A stretch of 64,000 bases of DNA from NCBI GenBank assembly GCA_018262095.1, contig JAGTRW010000004.1, positions 152,785 to 216,784 on the forward strand, written 5' to 3'. The translations under genes and the position numbers were made by a program. This DNA is from Pseudomonadota bacterium (GTDB taxonomy: Bacteria; Pseudomonadota; Gammaproteobacteria; Burkholderiales; Rhodocyclaceae). Under the pieces are notes generated by a model. That model was given only the letters and a program-made list of their open reading frames with translations, ran no database searches and was not told the origin of the DNA. This document shows positions 28,503 to 38,747 of the stretch, in pieces (position 1 is the first letter of the stretch; every line of letters begins with the position of its first letter).

Positions 28503-29519
28503 TTACGCTTTTCTGGCCTTGGCGATCGCTGCTGCGGCCTCGGCGATCAGTCCGGGGCCGCGATAGACCAAGCCCGAATAGAGTTGCACCAGACTGGCGC
28601 CGGCGTCGATCTTGGCCTGCGCGTCGGCGCCTGAGACGATGCCGCCGACGCCGATGATAGCCACTTCGCCGGCCAGCGCGCGGGCGAGTTTGCCGAGCAC
28701 GCGTGTCGACTTTTCGAACAGCGGCGCGCCCGACAGGCCGCCGGCTTCGCTGGCGTTCGGCAAGCCGTCGACGCCGTCGCGCGCGAGCGTGGTGGTGGTC
28801 GCGATCGCGCCGTCGATGCGCTGCGCGCGCAGCCGGTCGGCGATCGACTGGATCTGCCCGTCGTCAAGATCGGCGGCGATCTTGATCGCCAGCGGAACGT
28901 ACTTGCCGTGTTTGTCGGTAAGCCGCGCCTGCTCGGCCTTGAGGCGCGAAAGCAGCGCGTCGAGCGTGTCGAGCGCGTTGTTGGCGCCCGAAATATTGAT
29001 CGCGATATAGCTTGCCGCGCCATAGACGCGTTCGACGCCGATCAGGTAGTCGTCGGCGGCTTTTTCGCTCGGCGTGTCGAAATTCTTGCCGACGTTGATG
29101 CCGACGATTCCGCCGCGGCGCGCGAACTGCGCGCTCGCGAGGTGGGCGAGCAACTGGTCGACGCCGCAGCTGTTGCCCCCCAGCCGGTTGATGATCGCCT
29201 GGCTTCCCCCAACGCGGAACAAGCGCGGCTTGGGGTTGCCCGGTTGCGGGCGCGGCGTCACCGTACCGATCTCGATGAAGCCGAAGCCCAGCGCAGCGAG
29301 CGCATCGACGTGTTCGCCGTCCTTGTCGAAGCCGGCGGCGAGGCCCACCGGGTTGGGGAAGTCGATGCCCATCACGCGTACCGGATCGGACGGCGGCGCT
29401 TTCGCCAGCAGGCCGGCGATTCCCGCGCGGTTGATGAAGTCGATTCCATTCATCGCCAGGCGATGGGCGGTTTCGGGGTCGAGCGCGAAGAGAAGTTTGC
29501 GGATCAATGAATCAGGCAT
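28503..29519 (-). CDS. Class 2 (quinone-type) dihydroorotate dehydrogenase with altered catalytic loop
   Basis: 338-residue membrane-associated FMN protein of the PyrD class 2 family. Typical blocks are [57 protein letters not shown] and [12 protein letters not shown]. The catalytic loop is unusual. The family reads NISSPNTxxLR with the general-base Ser as the fourth residue, but here it is [11 protein letters not shown], so Ser becomes Gly and the following Pro becomes Ala. [11 protein letters not shown] also deviates from NRMGFNNxGVD. Activity may be reduced or altered. The organism additionally carries the complete class 1B pair pyrD-pyrK at 13.6-15.4 kb. The gene lies upstream of rnfA on the same strand. 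Confidence 0.9.
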   Translation of the reverse strand: MPDSLIRKLLFALDPETAHRLAMNGIDFINRAGIAGLLAKAPPSDPVRVMGIDFPNPVGLAAGFDKDGEHVDALAALGFGFIEIGTVTPRPQPGNPKPRLFRVGGSQAIINRLGGNSCGVDQLLAHLASAQFARRGGIVGINVGKNFDTPSEKAADDYLIGVERVYGAASYIAINISGANNALDTLDALLSRLKAEQARLTDKHGKYVPLAIKIAADLDDGQIQSIADRLRAQRIDGAIATTTTLARDGVDGLPNASEAGGLSGAPLFEKSTRVLGKLARALAGEVAIIGVGGIVSGADAQAKIDAGASLVQLYSGLVYRGPGLIAEAAAAIAKARKA

Positions 29520-29668
29520 CGGCGAATCTTACCGCATCGGCGCTGCCAATGACGTTGGCAAAAACGGCGCGACACCCCGGTCATCGAGCTGCGCCGATTC
29601 GCTGCAGAGCGATGGTCAAGCGCACTTCGATCGGCTATTCTCGAGGCTCCTCATGACTTAGCGTTGGC

Positions 29669-31795
29669 GTGGGCAATTCCTCTTTTCTTGCTGCTTTGCA
29701 GTTGCTATCCAGCCATCGCTGGCTCAGAGCGATCCGCAACAGTCTGGTGCTGCTGCTGCCGGTCATTTTTGTCGGGGCGCTGGCGCTGTTGCTCGGCAGT
29801 TTTCCTTTCGCCATCCTGCTGCCGCAGACGTCAGTGGAGGTGTGGCGCGATTTGAGCCATCTGGCGCTGCTCGTGTGGCAGGCGAGCGGCGGCATCCTGG
29901 CGCTGTGCCTGGTGGTGCTGATCAGTCACTATCTGGCTGTCGATGCCAGAGAAAGGCGGGTCGCCGAAGTTTCACCGCCCTTGGCGGCGACCGTGGCACT
30001 GGTCAATCTCTTCATCTTCACCCAGCTTTTCCTGGGGCCTGATGTCCACCTCTGGATGTTCGGCGCACGCAGTACGCTGATCGCCATTCTGGTTGCCATT
30101 TCGAGTTCCGAGTTGCTCTTCCTGTGCTTGCGTTGCAAGGCGCTACGCGTCGGACGCCAGACCTACGTGCTCGACCCCAGCCTGCATCTGGCCGTTCGTG
30201 CCATCGTCCCGGTGCTGACGACGGTGCTGGCGTTTTTGCTGCTCAGCAAGGCGCTGTCGCTGTTTCATCCCGACTTGAGCCGCTCGATCGGCGTCGGCCT
30301 GCTCCGGCTCGACCAGGCTTTCGCCAGCGAATTGCCCGGATTGCTGGTGCTCAGCGTCCTGCATCAACTGCTCTGGTTCGTCGGTATCCACGGAACGAAT
30401 GTGTTGGAAAACGTTTTTTCCGTTCTGTTTTATTCGGCCGGCGATGGCCGGCAAGTCCTCGGGATGTCGAAGACGCTTTTCGACCTTTACGTGCATGTCG
30501 GCGGTTCGGGGTCGACGCTCGGCCTGCTGCTGGTCATCCTGATCCGTCACCGGTCCGGCGACTCCGGGCGCGTCGCTCGCTACGCGCTGATTCCGTCGCT
30601 GTTCAACATCAACGAGCTGGTGATTTTCGGCCTGCCGATCGTCTTCAATCCGGTCTATCTCGTTCCCTTCGTTCTCGCGCCGCTGCTGCAGATCGTCGTG
30701 AGCTACCTGTGCATTCGTTACGGGCTGGTCGCTCTCGATGTCGTCGCGGTGCCCTGGATCACCCCGCCGCCGCTGGCCGGGATGATCAATTCAGCAAGCT
30801 GGCATGGCGCTGCGCTGCAGCTTTGCAATCTGCTGATGAGCGCCGCGGTTTATTCGCCATTCGTCGGTTTCGCCGAGCGGCAAGGACATCGCGAGGGGCT
30901 CGGCAATGTGCAGCGAATCCTTTCCGAAATTGAAGGTATCCGGGTTCAGTCGAGCAGCGTTCTCAGTCGCCACGACGACATCGGCCACACCGCGCGCAAG
31001 CTGGTCCACGAATTCATTCAGGACCTTGGAAGCGAGCGGGTCTTTCTCGCCTATCAGCCGCAGCACGACGTCAGTCAGCGGGTGGTCGGCGTCGAGGCGC
31101 TGCTGCGCTGGAAACACCGCCATTTTGGCTTGATCTCGCCCGGCGTCATCTGCGTGTTGCTTGAAGAAGCCAATCAGATCTGCGCCTTGGGGCGCTGGAC
31201 GATCGTTGTGGCGTGTCGGCAGTTGCGCGACTGGAAGTTGGCGGGGATCGAAAATCTGCGCGTGTCGGTCAATCTGTCGCCGCTGCAGCTCAAGGACGCC
31301 GGGCTGCTGCCGCTCGTCGTCGAGTGTTTGCAGGGCAATCACTTGCAGGCGGGCGAGCTGGCGCTGGAGCTCACCGAGTCGCAGCACGTTCCCGACGACC
31401 GGGAATCGGTGCAAACGCTCAAGGCGCTGCAAGCGATGGGGATTCATCTCGAGATGGACGATTTCGGCATGGGTTACAGCTCGATGCTCTATATCCGGCG
31501 CTTTCATTTCGACGCCATCAAGCTCGACGGCTCATTGACTCGGGAGGTGCTGCAGAGCAATAACTGCCGCGACATCATCGCCTCGGTGGTGCAACTGGCT
31601 CGTGCGCTCAAGATGCGGGTCGTTGCCGAGTACGTCGAAACCCGCGAACAGCAGGAACTGCTGGCTAGACTTGGCTGCGATGCTTTTCAGGGGTATTTGT
31701 ACAGCCCGGCGCTGGTTGGTGAGCAATGCCTCGACTATCTGCGCGAGCGGGCGTCGGTCGGCGACTGTCGGCCAGTCACGGCTCAAGCCACCTGA
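29669..31795 (+). CDS. PTS EIIC-like membrane domain fused to an EAL phosphodiesterase domain
   Basis: 708-residue inner-membrane protein. About residues 10-400 are hydrophobic and look like a PTS EIIC sugar permease of the lactose/cellobiose type. The segment [18 protein letters not shown] and the later [17 protein letters not shown] are EIIC signatures. The C-terminal 270 residues are an EAL domain with EALLRW (EAL at 476-478), [33 protein letters not shown] and [12 protein letters not shown]. All metal-site residues therefore appear present and c-di-GMP hydrolysis is plausible. No EIIA or EIIB partner is nearby, which suggests sugar sensing rather than transport. The start is GTG 29669, the first possible codon after an in-frame stop. 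Its 3' end overlaps the convergent kinase gene by 20 bases. Confidence 0.88.
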   Translation: MGNSSFLAALQLLSSHRWLRAIRNSLVLLLPVIFVGALALLLGSFPFAILLPQTSVEVWRDLSHLALLVWQASGGILALCLVVLISHYLAVDARERRVAEVSPPLAATVALVNLFIFTQLFLGPDVHLWMFGARSTLIAILVAISSSELLFLCLRCKALRVGRQTYVLDPSLHLAVRAIVPVLTTVLAFLLLSKALSLFHPDLSRSIGVGLLRLDQAFASELPGLLVLSVLHQLLWFVGIHGTNVLENVFSVLFYSAGDGRQVLGMSKTLFDLYVHVGGSGSTLGLLLVILIRHRSGDSGRVARYALIPSLFNINELVIFGLPIVFNPVYLVPFVLAPLLQIVVSYLCIRYGLVALDVVAVPWITPPPLAGMINSASWHGAALQLCNLLMSAAVYSPFVGFAERQGHREGLGNVQRILSEIEGIRVQSSSVLSRHDDIGHTARKLVHEFIQDLGSERVFLAYQPQHDVSQRVVGVEALLRWKHRHFGLISPGVICVLLEEANQICALGRWTIVVACRQLRDWKLAGIENLRVSVNLSPLQLKDAGLLPLVVECLQGNHLQAGELALELTESQHVPDDRESVQTLKALQAMGIHLEMDDFGMGYSSMLYIRRFHFDAIKLDGSLTREVLQSNNCRDIIASVVQLARALKMRVVAEYVETREQQELLARLGCDAFQGYLYSPALVGEQCLDYLRERASVGDCRPVTAQAT

Positions 31796-34469
31796 GCAGG
31801 CTGGCGAAGAGCTGGTCGGGGTCGATCGGCTTGACGATGAAGTCGTTCATGCCGGCGGCAAGACAGCGCGCCTTGTCTTCGGCGAAGGCGTTGGCGGTCA
31901 TCGCCAGGATCGGGGTCTGGCGGTGCTTGGCCAGTTCCCGGATTCTTGGTGTCGCCGCCAGCCCGTCGAGATTGGGCATTTGCATGTCCATCAGGATCAG
32001 CGCGTAATCGTTTTCCGTCGCTTGGCGGATCGCCTCGACGCCGTCGGCCGCAGTGTCGACGGCGAGGCCGCAGTCTTCGAGCAGATACTGTGAAATGGCG
32101 AGGTTGACCGGTTCGTCGTCGACCAGCAGAACGCGGCGGCCGGCATGGTGCGCGCGGATCGCCGCTTCGGCGTCGGCCGGCGCGGCGGGCGGCGTGATCG
32201 CGTCGGCCCGGCGCTTAAGGCGCGCGGTGAACCAGAAGGTGCTGCCGACCCCGGGCTGGCTTTCGACGCCAGCGTCGCCGCCCATCAGTTCGGCGATCCG
32301 CCGGGTGATCGCCAGCCCCAGTCCGCTGCCGCCGTACTTGCGCGTCGTCGAATTGTCGGCCTGTTCGAAGCTGCCAAAGAGCCGAGGCAGGACGTCCGGC
32401 GCGATGCCGATGCCGGTGTCGCTCACGGCGAAGCGCAGCACCGCCGAATGGTCGTCAACGTCGAGTGCCTGCGCGCCCAGTGTCACCGATCCGCGTTCGG
32501 TGAATTTTACGGCGTTGGTCGCGTAGTTGAGCAGCGCCTGCTGCAAGCGCGTCGGGTCGCCGCAGAGGCCTGACGGGAAAGACGCGCCGGCAGCGCTGTC
32601 GACGCGTAGCGCCAGGCCCTTGGCCAGCGCGCGTTCGCTGACCATGGCGCTGACGTTGGCGAGCAGGCGGTCGATACGCAGCGGCGCGTCGTCGAGAATG
32701 AACTTGCCGGCCTCGATCTTGGACAGGTCGAGGATGTTGTTGATGGTAGACAGCAGGTGGCGGCTGGCGGTGTCGATCTGGTCGAGGCGCTCGGCCTGCT
32801 GCGCGGTGACGCCGCTGCGGCGCAGGATGCTGGCCATGCCCAGGATGGCGTTCATCGGGGTGCGGATTTCGTGGCTCATGTTGGCCAGGAAGGCGCTCTT
32901 GGCGAGGTTGGCGGCCTGCGCGGCGTCGCGTGCCTGCGCCAGTTCAGCGGTGCGCGAAGCGACCAGTTCTTCGAGGTGGTGGCGGTGCTGCGCAAGCTCG
33001 GCTTCGCTCGCCTTGCGCTCGGCGATGTCGGTGCCGATGCCCATGAAATACGAGCGGTTCTGCGCCTCGAACCTGACGCCGGAAAGGTGGAAGGGGCGCG
33101 CCGTCCCGTCTTTGGCGAGCAGTTGCGCTTCGACCGAGGCCTCGCCGTCGGCCATCAGCTTTTCGATCGCGGCCATGACCGCTTTCTTCGCGTGCGGAAG
33201 ATGCCAGTCGGTGACGTGACGGCCTTCGATCTCTGCCGCCTGGTAGCCGAGCAGTACCTCGTGCTGCTTGTTCCAGAGCACCAGGCGGCATTCCGGGTAG
33301 GTGTAGAGGTAAAAGATCCCGGGCAGCTTGTCGAGCACCAGCGCCGAAAACTGCTGTGCCTCGCGCAGCGCCGTTTCACGCTGTCCCAGCGTTTCGAGCA
33401 GCCGGTTGAAGCCGGCAATCAGTTGGCCGACCTCGTCGTCGCGGATGACCGGCAGCGCCTGCGCCGGCTGCTGGCTCGAAGGCAGCGCTGCCAGCGTATT
33501 GGCGGCGGCGACCAGCGGCATGAACTGGCGGCGCAGCATCCACCAGGTCAGGCAGCCGGCCAGCAGCGTCAGCACGAAAGTCGCCAGCAGCATGTGCTGC
33601 TGCATGTCGCGGATCGGCGCGAAGGCTTCGGCGGTCGGCAGCAGCGCCACCACGTACCAGCCAGCGGCCGGAACGGTTTTGGCCGAGACCAGTTCTTCAA
33701 TACCGCGCGGGCTGGTGAGCACGCCCGAGCCCTCGTAGCCGTCGACAAAGCGATCGATCAGCGGGGTGACTCCGGCCGCCGGCAGCGCTTCGAGGATGCG
33801 GCTTTTGTCGGTGGCGGTGACCACCAGCCGATGCTGCGGCGAAATCAGCAGATAGCCGCCGGACTTGCCGTAGGCGTTCTCGCCGATCTGGTCGAGAAAA
33901 TTGGGGCGCGTCAGGTTGGTCACTCCGGACAGCGCGCCGATCACCTGCCCCTGCGCATCGAGAATCGGTACCGCCATGCCCAGCACCGGGACTTTGAGTG
34001 TCTTGCCTGCGCCCGGGCGGGCAATCGTCGATCGGCCCTGCGTCAGCGCGGCGGCGACCGCGTCGTTGTCGATGAAGTTGATGCCGAGGCGTCCGGCCGA
34101 CGACGGGACGTCGGCAATCGCTGTGCCGTTAAGGTCGAAGACGTTCATTCCGGCGTTGAACAGCATCTGCAGCGCCAGGTTCTGTTCGAGCACCGTCTGC
34201 AGACTGGCCGGCCGGTCGCGCATCGCCGGCGCCGACGACGCGGCGACGATCTCAAGCACCTCGAAGCGGGTGCGCAGTTCGTGGTCAAGCTGACTGGCGA
34301 GCAAGGATGCCGTCGAGAATTGCTGCTCGCCGAGCCGGCGCTCCATGTCACGGCGCAACATCTGGCTGGCGAAAAACGACAGCGACCACAGGCTCGCCAC
34401 GAAAATGGCCAAGGTCGCCAAGGTGATCCGGGCTTTGAGCGAATGCTGCGGGAGAACTTTGGAACCCAT
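31776..34469 (-). CDS. Hybrid sensor histidine kinase with Cache, HAMP, PAS and receiver domains
   Basis: 897-residue membrane kinase. TM1 (about 13-35) and TM2 (about 275-300) enclose a periplasmic dCache-like sensor. HAMP, a PAS domain (about 365-485, [19 protein letters not shown]), a coiled coil and HisKA with [11 protein letters not shown] (His near 532) follow. Then come HATPase_c ([34 protein letters not shown]) and a receiver whose phosphoacceptor Asp is in [13 protein letters not shown] (near 827) with a conserved Lys in IVKPID. Complete, in contrast to its relative at 10694-13207. Stimulus unknown. It overlaps the end of the EIIC-EAL gene tail to tail. Confidence 0.94.
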   Translation of the reverse strand: MGSKVLPQHSLKARITLATLAIFVASLWSLSFFASQMLRRDMERRLGEQQFSTASLLASQLDHELRTRFEVLEIVAASSAPAMRDRPASLQTVLEQNLALQMLFNAGMNVFDLNGTAIADVPSSAGRLGINFIDNDAVAAALTQGRSTIARPGAGKTLKVPVLGMAVPILDAQGQVIGALSGVTNLTRPNFLDQIGENAYGKSGGYLLISPQHRLVVTATDKSRILEALPAAGVTPLIDRFVDGYEGSGVLTSPRGIEELVSAKTVPAAGWYVVALLPTAEAFAPIRDMQQHMLLATFVLTLLAGCLTWWMLRRQFMPLVAAANTLAALPSSQQPAQALPVIRDDEVGQLIAGFNRLLETLGQRETALREAQQFSALVLDKLPGIFYLYTYPECRLVLWNKQHEVLLGYQAAEIEGRHVTDWHLPHAKKAVMAAIEKLMADGEASVEAQLLAKDGTARPFHLSGVRFEAQNRSYFMGIGTDIAERKASEAELAQHRHHLEELVASRTAELAQARDAAQAANLAKSAFLANMSHEIRTPMNAILGMASILRRSGVTAQQAERLDQIDTASRHLLSTINNILDLSKIEAGKFILDDAPLRIDRLLANVSAMVSERALAKGLALRVDSAAGASFPSGLCGDPTRLQQALLNYATNAVKFTERGSVTLGAQALDVDDHSAVLRFAVSDTGIGIAPDVLPRLFGSFEQADNSTTRKYGGSGLGLAITRRIAELMGGDAGVESQPGVGSTFWFTARLKRRADAITPPAAPADAEAAIRAHHAGRRVLLVDDEPVNLAISQYLLEDCGLAVDTAADGVEAIRQATENDYALILMDMQMPNLDGLAATPRIRELAKHRQTPILAMTANAFAEDKARCLAAGMNDFIVKPIDPDQLFASLLRWLEP

Positions 34470-34542
34470 TGCCGTGGCCGTCGTGAAAGCGATGCGTTTT
34501 TCGTGCTGCGATGATACCCCGGTTGTCCCGGGCCGCTGTCAA

Positions 34543-35442
34543 TTACCGGTCGCTGGCCGCACTGCGCGCGGCGCCGGCCGCAGCGCTGATCGCGTCGGCG
34601 AAGACCGGCGTCAGCGCAGCCGGAAAATCGTGACCCATGCCGTCGATCAGGCGCAGCTGCGCGCCGGCGATGTGGTCGGCGACGTCGTGTGCGCAGGCCG
34701 GCAACAGCAGTGGATCGTCGCGACCGTGCAGCACCACGGTCGGGCAACTGATGGTGGCGAACAGCGCGCGGCGGTCGCCGCCGGCCAGCACCGCGGCGAG
34801 TTGTCGCGCGACGCCGGGCGGGTAGTAGGCGCGATCGTATTCGTCGCCGAACAGCGTCTGCAGTTCGCCGATCGATGTCGGATAGCCGGGGCTGGCGATC
34901 GGCAGGTGGCGCGCGATGGCGTTGGCGATGACGCCTGCGCGGTCGTGCGCCGGCGGCAGCGGCGCGAACAGCGCCATCACCGCGGCCGGTGTCGGCGGCG
35001 GCAGCAGCGGGTTGCCCGACGTCGACATGATCGAAGTGAGCGACAAGGCGCGCTGCGGATAAGTCGCGGCGATGATCTGCGCGATCGCCGCGCCCATCGA
35101 CGCGCCGACCAGGTGCGCTTGCTCGATGCCCAGCGCGTCGAGCAGGGCGACGCTGTCGGCGGCCATCGTTTCGAGGGTGTAGGGCAGCGCGGCGAGCGGC
35201 TCGCCGCAGAGCAACGCGCCGATGTCGGGGCGCGGCAGGTCGGTGCAGTGCGTCGATTCGCCGCAGTCGCGATTGTCGAAACGCAGCACGCGAAAACCGC
35301 GTTCGACCAGCACTTCGCACAGTCCGCGGTTCCAGCGCGTGAGCTGGGCGCCCAGCCCCATGATCATGAGCAGCGTCGGCGCGCGATCGGCGCCCGCCGA
35401 TTCATAGTACAGCTCGATGCCGTTGGCGGCTATTCGCGGCAT
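34543..35442 (-). CDS. Alpha/beta hydrolase
   Basis: 299-residue serine hydrolase fold. The oxyanion region is LLMIMGLGAQLTRW, followed by VLRFDNRDCGES. The nucleophile elbow is GASMG (Ser near residue 112), the acid lies in VVLHGRDDPLL and the His in IDGMGHDFP. This pattern is common in esterases and the aclacinomycin methylesterase-like group. Its start overlaps the end of the deoxyribosyltransferase gene by 13 bases, so the two are probably co-translated. The physiological substrate is unknown. Confidence 0.9.
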   Translation of the reverse strand: MPRIAANGIELYYESAGADRAPTLLMIMGLGAQLTRWNRGLCEVLVERGFRVLRFDNRDCGESTHCTDLPRPDIGALLCGEPLAALPYTLETMAADSVALLDALGIEQAHLVGASMGAAIAQIIAATYPQRALSLTSIMSTSGNPLLPPPTPAAVMALFAPLPPAHDRAGVIANAIARHLPIASPGYPTSIGELQTLFGDEYDRAYYPPGVARQLAAVLAGGDRRALFATISCPTVVLHGRDDPLLLPACAHDVADHIAGAQLRLIDGMGHDFPAALTPVFADAISAAAGAARSAASDR

Positions 35443-35951
35443 AAGCTTTCCGGCGTCGGGACGTCAAGCGTCGACAGTTCAGTGACGGCAGCGGCAAGGT
35501 CGCCGAAGACCAGCCGGCAGGAGATCGCCAGCATCAGATTGAGCGGCAGGCCGAAATCTTCGACGCGCAGCCCGTCAGCGGCGAGCGGCATCGCTCCGCC
35601 ATCGTGGCCGACCTTGTCCTTGTGCTGGCGGCGGTCGGCAAGGTAAGCGATCACCGTCTTGCCCAGAGCGGCGGCGAAGCCGGCTTCGAAGCAGGTTCCC
35701 GAATCGGGCTCGACGCCGCGAAAGGCGTTGAGATTGGCGAGAACGAAGTCGGCCGAACGGATCATCGCGAGGTTGGCGTGATAGATGCCGCTCGCCGTGG
35801 TTTCTTCGCCGTCGATTGGAATCAGCGCCTGCAGACCGTGCGCGGCGAGCAGTTCGCGCGCCGCTGCCGCCCAGGCGACGGCGTCGGGGCGGAAGATGTC
35901 GGGCCCGGCGAGATAGACGCGCAGCGCGCCGGCGGACTGAGGACTTGGCAT
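35430..35951 (-). CDS. Nucleoside 2-deoxyribosyltransferase family protein
   Basis: 173-residue member of the nucleoside 2-deoxyribosyltransferase/DNPH family, which cleaves or transfers the N-glycosidic bond of deoxynucleosides or their phosphates. It has the N-terminal VYLAGPDIFRPDA, the DFVLANLNAFRGVEPDSGTCFEAGFA block with the catalytic Glu, and a Tyr/Asp-rich loop after VIAYLADRR. ATG 35951 (MPSPQSAGALRVYLAGP) is the sensible start. A role in nucleotide salvage or clearing of damaged deoxynucleotides is inferred. Confidence 0.9.
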   Translation of the reverse strand: MPSPQSAGALRVYLAGPDIFRPDAVAWAAAARELLAAHGLQALIPIDGEETTASGIYHANLAMIRSADFVLANLNAFRGVEPDSGTCFEAGFAAALGKTVIAYLADRRQHKDKVGHDGGAMPLAADGLRVEDFGLPLNLMLAISCRLVFGDLAAAVTELSTLDVPTPESLCRE

Positions 35952-35967
35952 GGTGATCGAGAGAGTA

Positions 35968-36528
35968 CTAGATCCAGGGCTTGCCGACCGGCAGCACGTC
36001 GCGGCCGAAGACGTCGGCAAAAATGATATGCGCCATGATATACCAGGCCATCGCCGCGGTCGCCATCAGTTCGTAGCCGGCGACGACGGTGAGCTGGTGA
36101 TAGCCGAAATGCGCGAGGTCGAGCAGCACGAAGCCGATCAGCAGCAACGTGAACAACAGGCCGAGCGCGCCGCTGACGCGCATCGCGCCGATCCACAGGA
36201 TCACCGTGAACAGCGTCCAGGCGACCAGAAACCAGCCGACGTCGGTCTCGCTCGAAACGTAGATGTTGAAGTGGTTGCCGATGAAGATCAGCGCCAGCGC
36301 GATCCAGAAGCAGCCATAGGCGGTGAAGGCGCAATAACCGAAGTTGTTGCCGGTCTTCATTTCCTGCAGTCCGGCGATCATCTGCGCCAGCCCGCCGAAC
36401 ACCACGGCCAGCCAGACGACCGGGCCGAGCCCCATCCAGCCGACGTTGTGAAATTGCAGGATCAGCGTCGTGAAGCCGAAACCGCCGAGGCCGACGACTG
36501 CCGGGTTGCCCAATTTATGTTCTGCCAT
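35968..36528 (-). CDS. GPR1/FUN34/YaaH-family acetate/succinate transporter
   Basis: 186-residue membrane protein with six predicted segments, like SatP (YaaH). The N-terminal LGNPAVVGLGGFGFTT corresponds to the family NPAPLGLxxFG motif, and LAQMIAGLQEMKTGNNFGYCAFTAYGCFW is the second conserved block. It probably imports acetate or succinate with protons. ATG 36528 has GGAG eight bases upstream. The 16-base gap to the deoxyribosyltransferase gene suggests one transcript. Confidence 0.92.
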   Translation of the reverse strand: MAEHKLGNPAVVGLGGFGFTTLILQFHNVGWMGLGPVVWLAVVFGGLAQMIAGLQEMKTGNNFGYCAFTAYGCFWIALALIFIGNHFNIYVSSETDVGWFLVAWTLFTVILWIGAMRVSGALGLLFTLLLIGFVLLDLAHFGYHQLTVVAGYELMATAAMAWYIMAHIIFADVFGRDVLPVGKPWI

Positions 36529-36827
36529 GCTGCCACTCCAGGTTGATATACAAAAGCTGTGCAAGGATCCTGGTCGGCTGGCTGCCCACGAAATGCATCG
36601 CCTGGCGCAGAACCTGACCGGCAATCGCGTGTGCTGGTGAGCGCCGTACGGCGCAATTCGGGCGCGGATTCTACCTCATGCGCGTGTTGCACGGCAGCGT
36701 CGCTGCGCGTTAATCGCCCCTTATGCTGCTTTTTACGGCTTGGCCGCTACGCCTTTATTTGCCAGGCGGCCAGCGTCGCGACATACTGGCGCCCCGGCGC
36801 CGCGGCGCCGGTTTTTCGGGAGCCTTC

Positions 36828-37268
36828 GTGCCTATTCATTTTTCACGCCTTGCCGCCGCTTTGTTGGCATGCTCTTCGGCGCTGCCGGCGGCGTTCGCGG
36901 CGCCCGCCGAGCAGGTGCTCTGCCATTACACCTACGGCGGCGAGACCAAGACGCTGGCGGCGCTGCCGGTCGATTCGCCGTACGCGGTCAAGGCGATCGA
37001 CATCGGCTCGTTTTTTCATTTTCGCGTCGTTTTCCAGAACCAGCCCGTGGGTAGCGCGTCGATCAAGGTCTATACCTACGCTGATCGCGACGACGGTCCG
37101 CTGCTGATTCACCAGGCGACCTTCGCCTATCCGCCGCAGCAACACCTTGCTGCGCCTTACGGCTTTAGCGGCCTGCACTCGGTTCATGAACCGGTGCGCG
37201 ACGGCGAGCTGCAGTACTGGTGCGAGCTTTCAACGCAGAAGCGTGCAGCTCAGGAGGGCAAGCGATGA
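36828..37268 (+). CDS. Secreted hypothetical protein, 146 aa
   Basis: Exported protein without recognised family. GTG 36828 is chosen because GGGAG lies five bases upstream and the translation then begins with a good signal peptide (MPIHFSRLAAALLACSSALPAAFA, cleaved before APAEQ). The mature part has two Cys (VLCHYTYGG and YWCELS) that could pair, and a beta-rich centre. It overlaps the CapA-like gene by four bases (ATGA), so the two are translationally coupled and may work together at the cell envelope. Confidence 0.72.
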   Translation: MPIHFSRLAAALLACSSALPAAFAAPAEQVLCHYTYGGETKTLAALPVDSPYAVKAIDIGSFFHFRVVFQNQPVGSASIKVYTYADRDDGPLLIHQATFAYPPQQHLAAPYGFSGLHSVHEPVRDGELQYWCELSTQKRAAQEGKR

Positions 37269-38248
37269 AGCGCTGTTTGATGCTGTTGGCGTTGCTGTTT
37301 TCCTTCGCTTCGGCGCAGGCCGAGGTGCCTTCGGCGCCGCTGCGACTGGTCCTGGTCGGCGACATCATGCTCGACGACGGGCCGGGACGGCTGATCGCCG
37401 GCGGCGGCGACCCGCTGGCGCCATTTGCCGGGCAGCTGGCCGACGCCGATTACACCATCGGCAACCTCGAGTGCCCGATCGCCACCGTCGGCAAAGCGCT
37501 CGAGAGCAAGATCTTCGCCTTTCGCGCCGACCCGCGCGTGGTCGATCGGCTCAAGGGGCGCTTCGACGCGCTGGCGGTCGCCAACAACCATTCGGGCGAT
37601 TACGGCAAGGCGGCCTTTCTCGAAACGCTGACCCACCTTGACCGTGCCGGAATCGTCCACTTTGGCGGCGGGCGCGATCTGGCCAGCGCGCATGCGCCGC
37701 TGTGGATCGAAAAGAAGGGATTGCGCGTCGCGCTGCTCAGCTACAACGAATACAAGCCGCGTTCCTTCGAGGCCGGACCCGACTGGCCCGGAATCGCCTG
37801 GAGCGAGGACAGCCAGGTGACGAGCGACATCCGCGCCGCGCGTGTCGCCGGCGCCGACCTGGTGATCCCGCTCATGCACTGGGGCTGGGAGCGCGAGCTG
37901 GCGCCGACCGAACGCCAGCGGCAACTGGCGCGCTTGATGATCGACGCCGGCGCCGACCTCGTCGTCGGCGGTCATCCGCACGTCACCCAGGGCGCTGAAT
38001 ACTACCGCGGCAAGCTGATCGTCTATAGCCTGGGCAATTTCGTTTTCGACGGCTTCGATGCGCCGGCGGAAAAGCGCGGCTGGCTGCTGCGCCTGACGCT
38101 CTCTCGCCAGGGGCTGGTCGCCTGGGAGACGGTCGCCGCGCAGATGGACCAGGACGGTACGCCGCACCCGGTGCCCGGCGCGCTGACGCCTTGCGGACCC
38201 GCCGGGCAAGCGCGCCGCGGTGCCGTCGACAGCTGCGTCAATCGCTGA
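37265..38248 (+). CDS. CapA-family metallophosphoesterase-like protein
   Basis: 327-residue exported protein of the CapA (poly-gamma-glutamate synthesis) family. A signal peptide (MKRCLMLLALLFSFASAQA) is followed by LVLVGDIMLDDGPG (metal Asp), TIGNLECPIA, the ALAVANNHSGDYG motif (Asn-His), IPLMHWGWERE and VVGGHPHVTQGAEYYRGKLIVYSLGNFVFD. The metal-binding His, Asn and Asp residues typical of calcineurin-like folds are present. Its start is fixed by ATGA coupling to the preceding gene. No capsule or PGA biosynthesis genes are nearby, so the true role is uncertain. Confidence 0.9.
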   Translation: MKRCLMLLALLFSFASAQAEVPSAPLRLVLVGDIMLDDGPGRLIAGGGDPLAPFAGQLADADYTIGNLECPIATVGKALESKIFAFRADPRVVDRLKGRFDALAVANNHSGDYGKAAFLETLTHLDRAGIVHFGGGRDLASAHAPLWIEKKGLRVALLSYNEYKPRSFEAGPDWPGIAWSEDSQVTSDIRAARVAGADLVIPLMHWGWERELAPTERQRQLARLMIDAGADLVVGGHPHVTQGAEYYRGKLIVYSLGNFVFDGFDAPAEKRGWLLRLTLSRQGLVAWETVAAQMDQDGTPHPVPGALTPCGPAGQARRGAVDSCVNR

Positions 38249-38278
38249 GGCGAGTAGAGCAGCCGCGCGCGGCGAAAC

Positions 38279-38584
38279 TCAGGCGTTCTGCAGGATCTTG
38301 AGCGACTTGCCGACGACGATGTCCTTGACCCGTTCGCCGTAGGCCAGCATGTGCGGCGCCGCCAGGTGCGCGCGCAAATCGTCGAGACTATTCCATTGCT
38401 CGACGATGGTCACCAGCTTGGGGTCGAGCGCTTGCGCCGCGAGGCCTGCCGCTATGTCGATCGTCGGCGCATAGGCGATGCAGCCCTGCTCCTTGAGGAC
38501 ATTCGGAACGTTGGCCTTGAAGATCTCGATGAATTGCGCGACATGGCCTTCCTTGATTTGCAGCGAAGCGATGACATGGATCAT
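38279..38584 (-). CDS. Antibiotic biosynthesis monooxygenase-domain protein
   Basis: 101-residue ABM-fold protein like YgiN quinol monooxygenase or related heme/quinone-handling dimers. MIHVIASLQIKEGHVAQFIEIFKANVP and VTIVEQWNSLDDLRAHLAAPHM are the two conserved strands and helices of the fold. Start supported by AAGGAAA upstream. Convergent with the CapA-like gene (30-base gap). Substrate unknown. Confidence 0.88.
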   Translation of the reverse strand: MIHVIASLQIKEGHVAQFIEIFKANVPNVLKEQGCIAYAPTIDIAAGLAAQALDPKLVTIVEQWNSLDDLRAHLAAPHMLAYGERVKDIVVGKSLKILQNA

Positions 38585-38747
38585 TTTTTATTTCCTTGTG
38601 GCGTTGGGGAAGAAGCGCTTGGCGCGTTGATCGGCGCGCGGTCGATCAACGAAAAATTTTGCCGCGAGCTTACACCCTGAGCCGTTCGTCCGCCAATTCG
38701 CCTTGACGCTTCGCCAGCGCCGATTTCGGTTAAGCTGTGCGCCTGCC

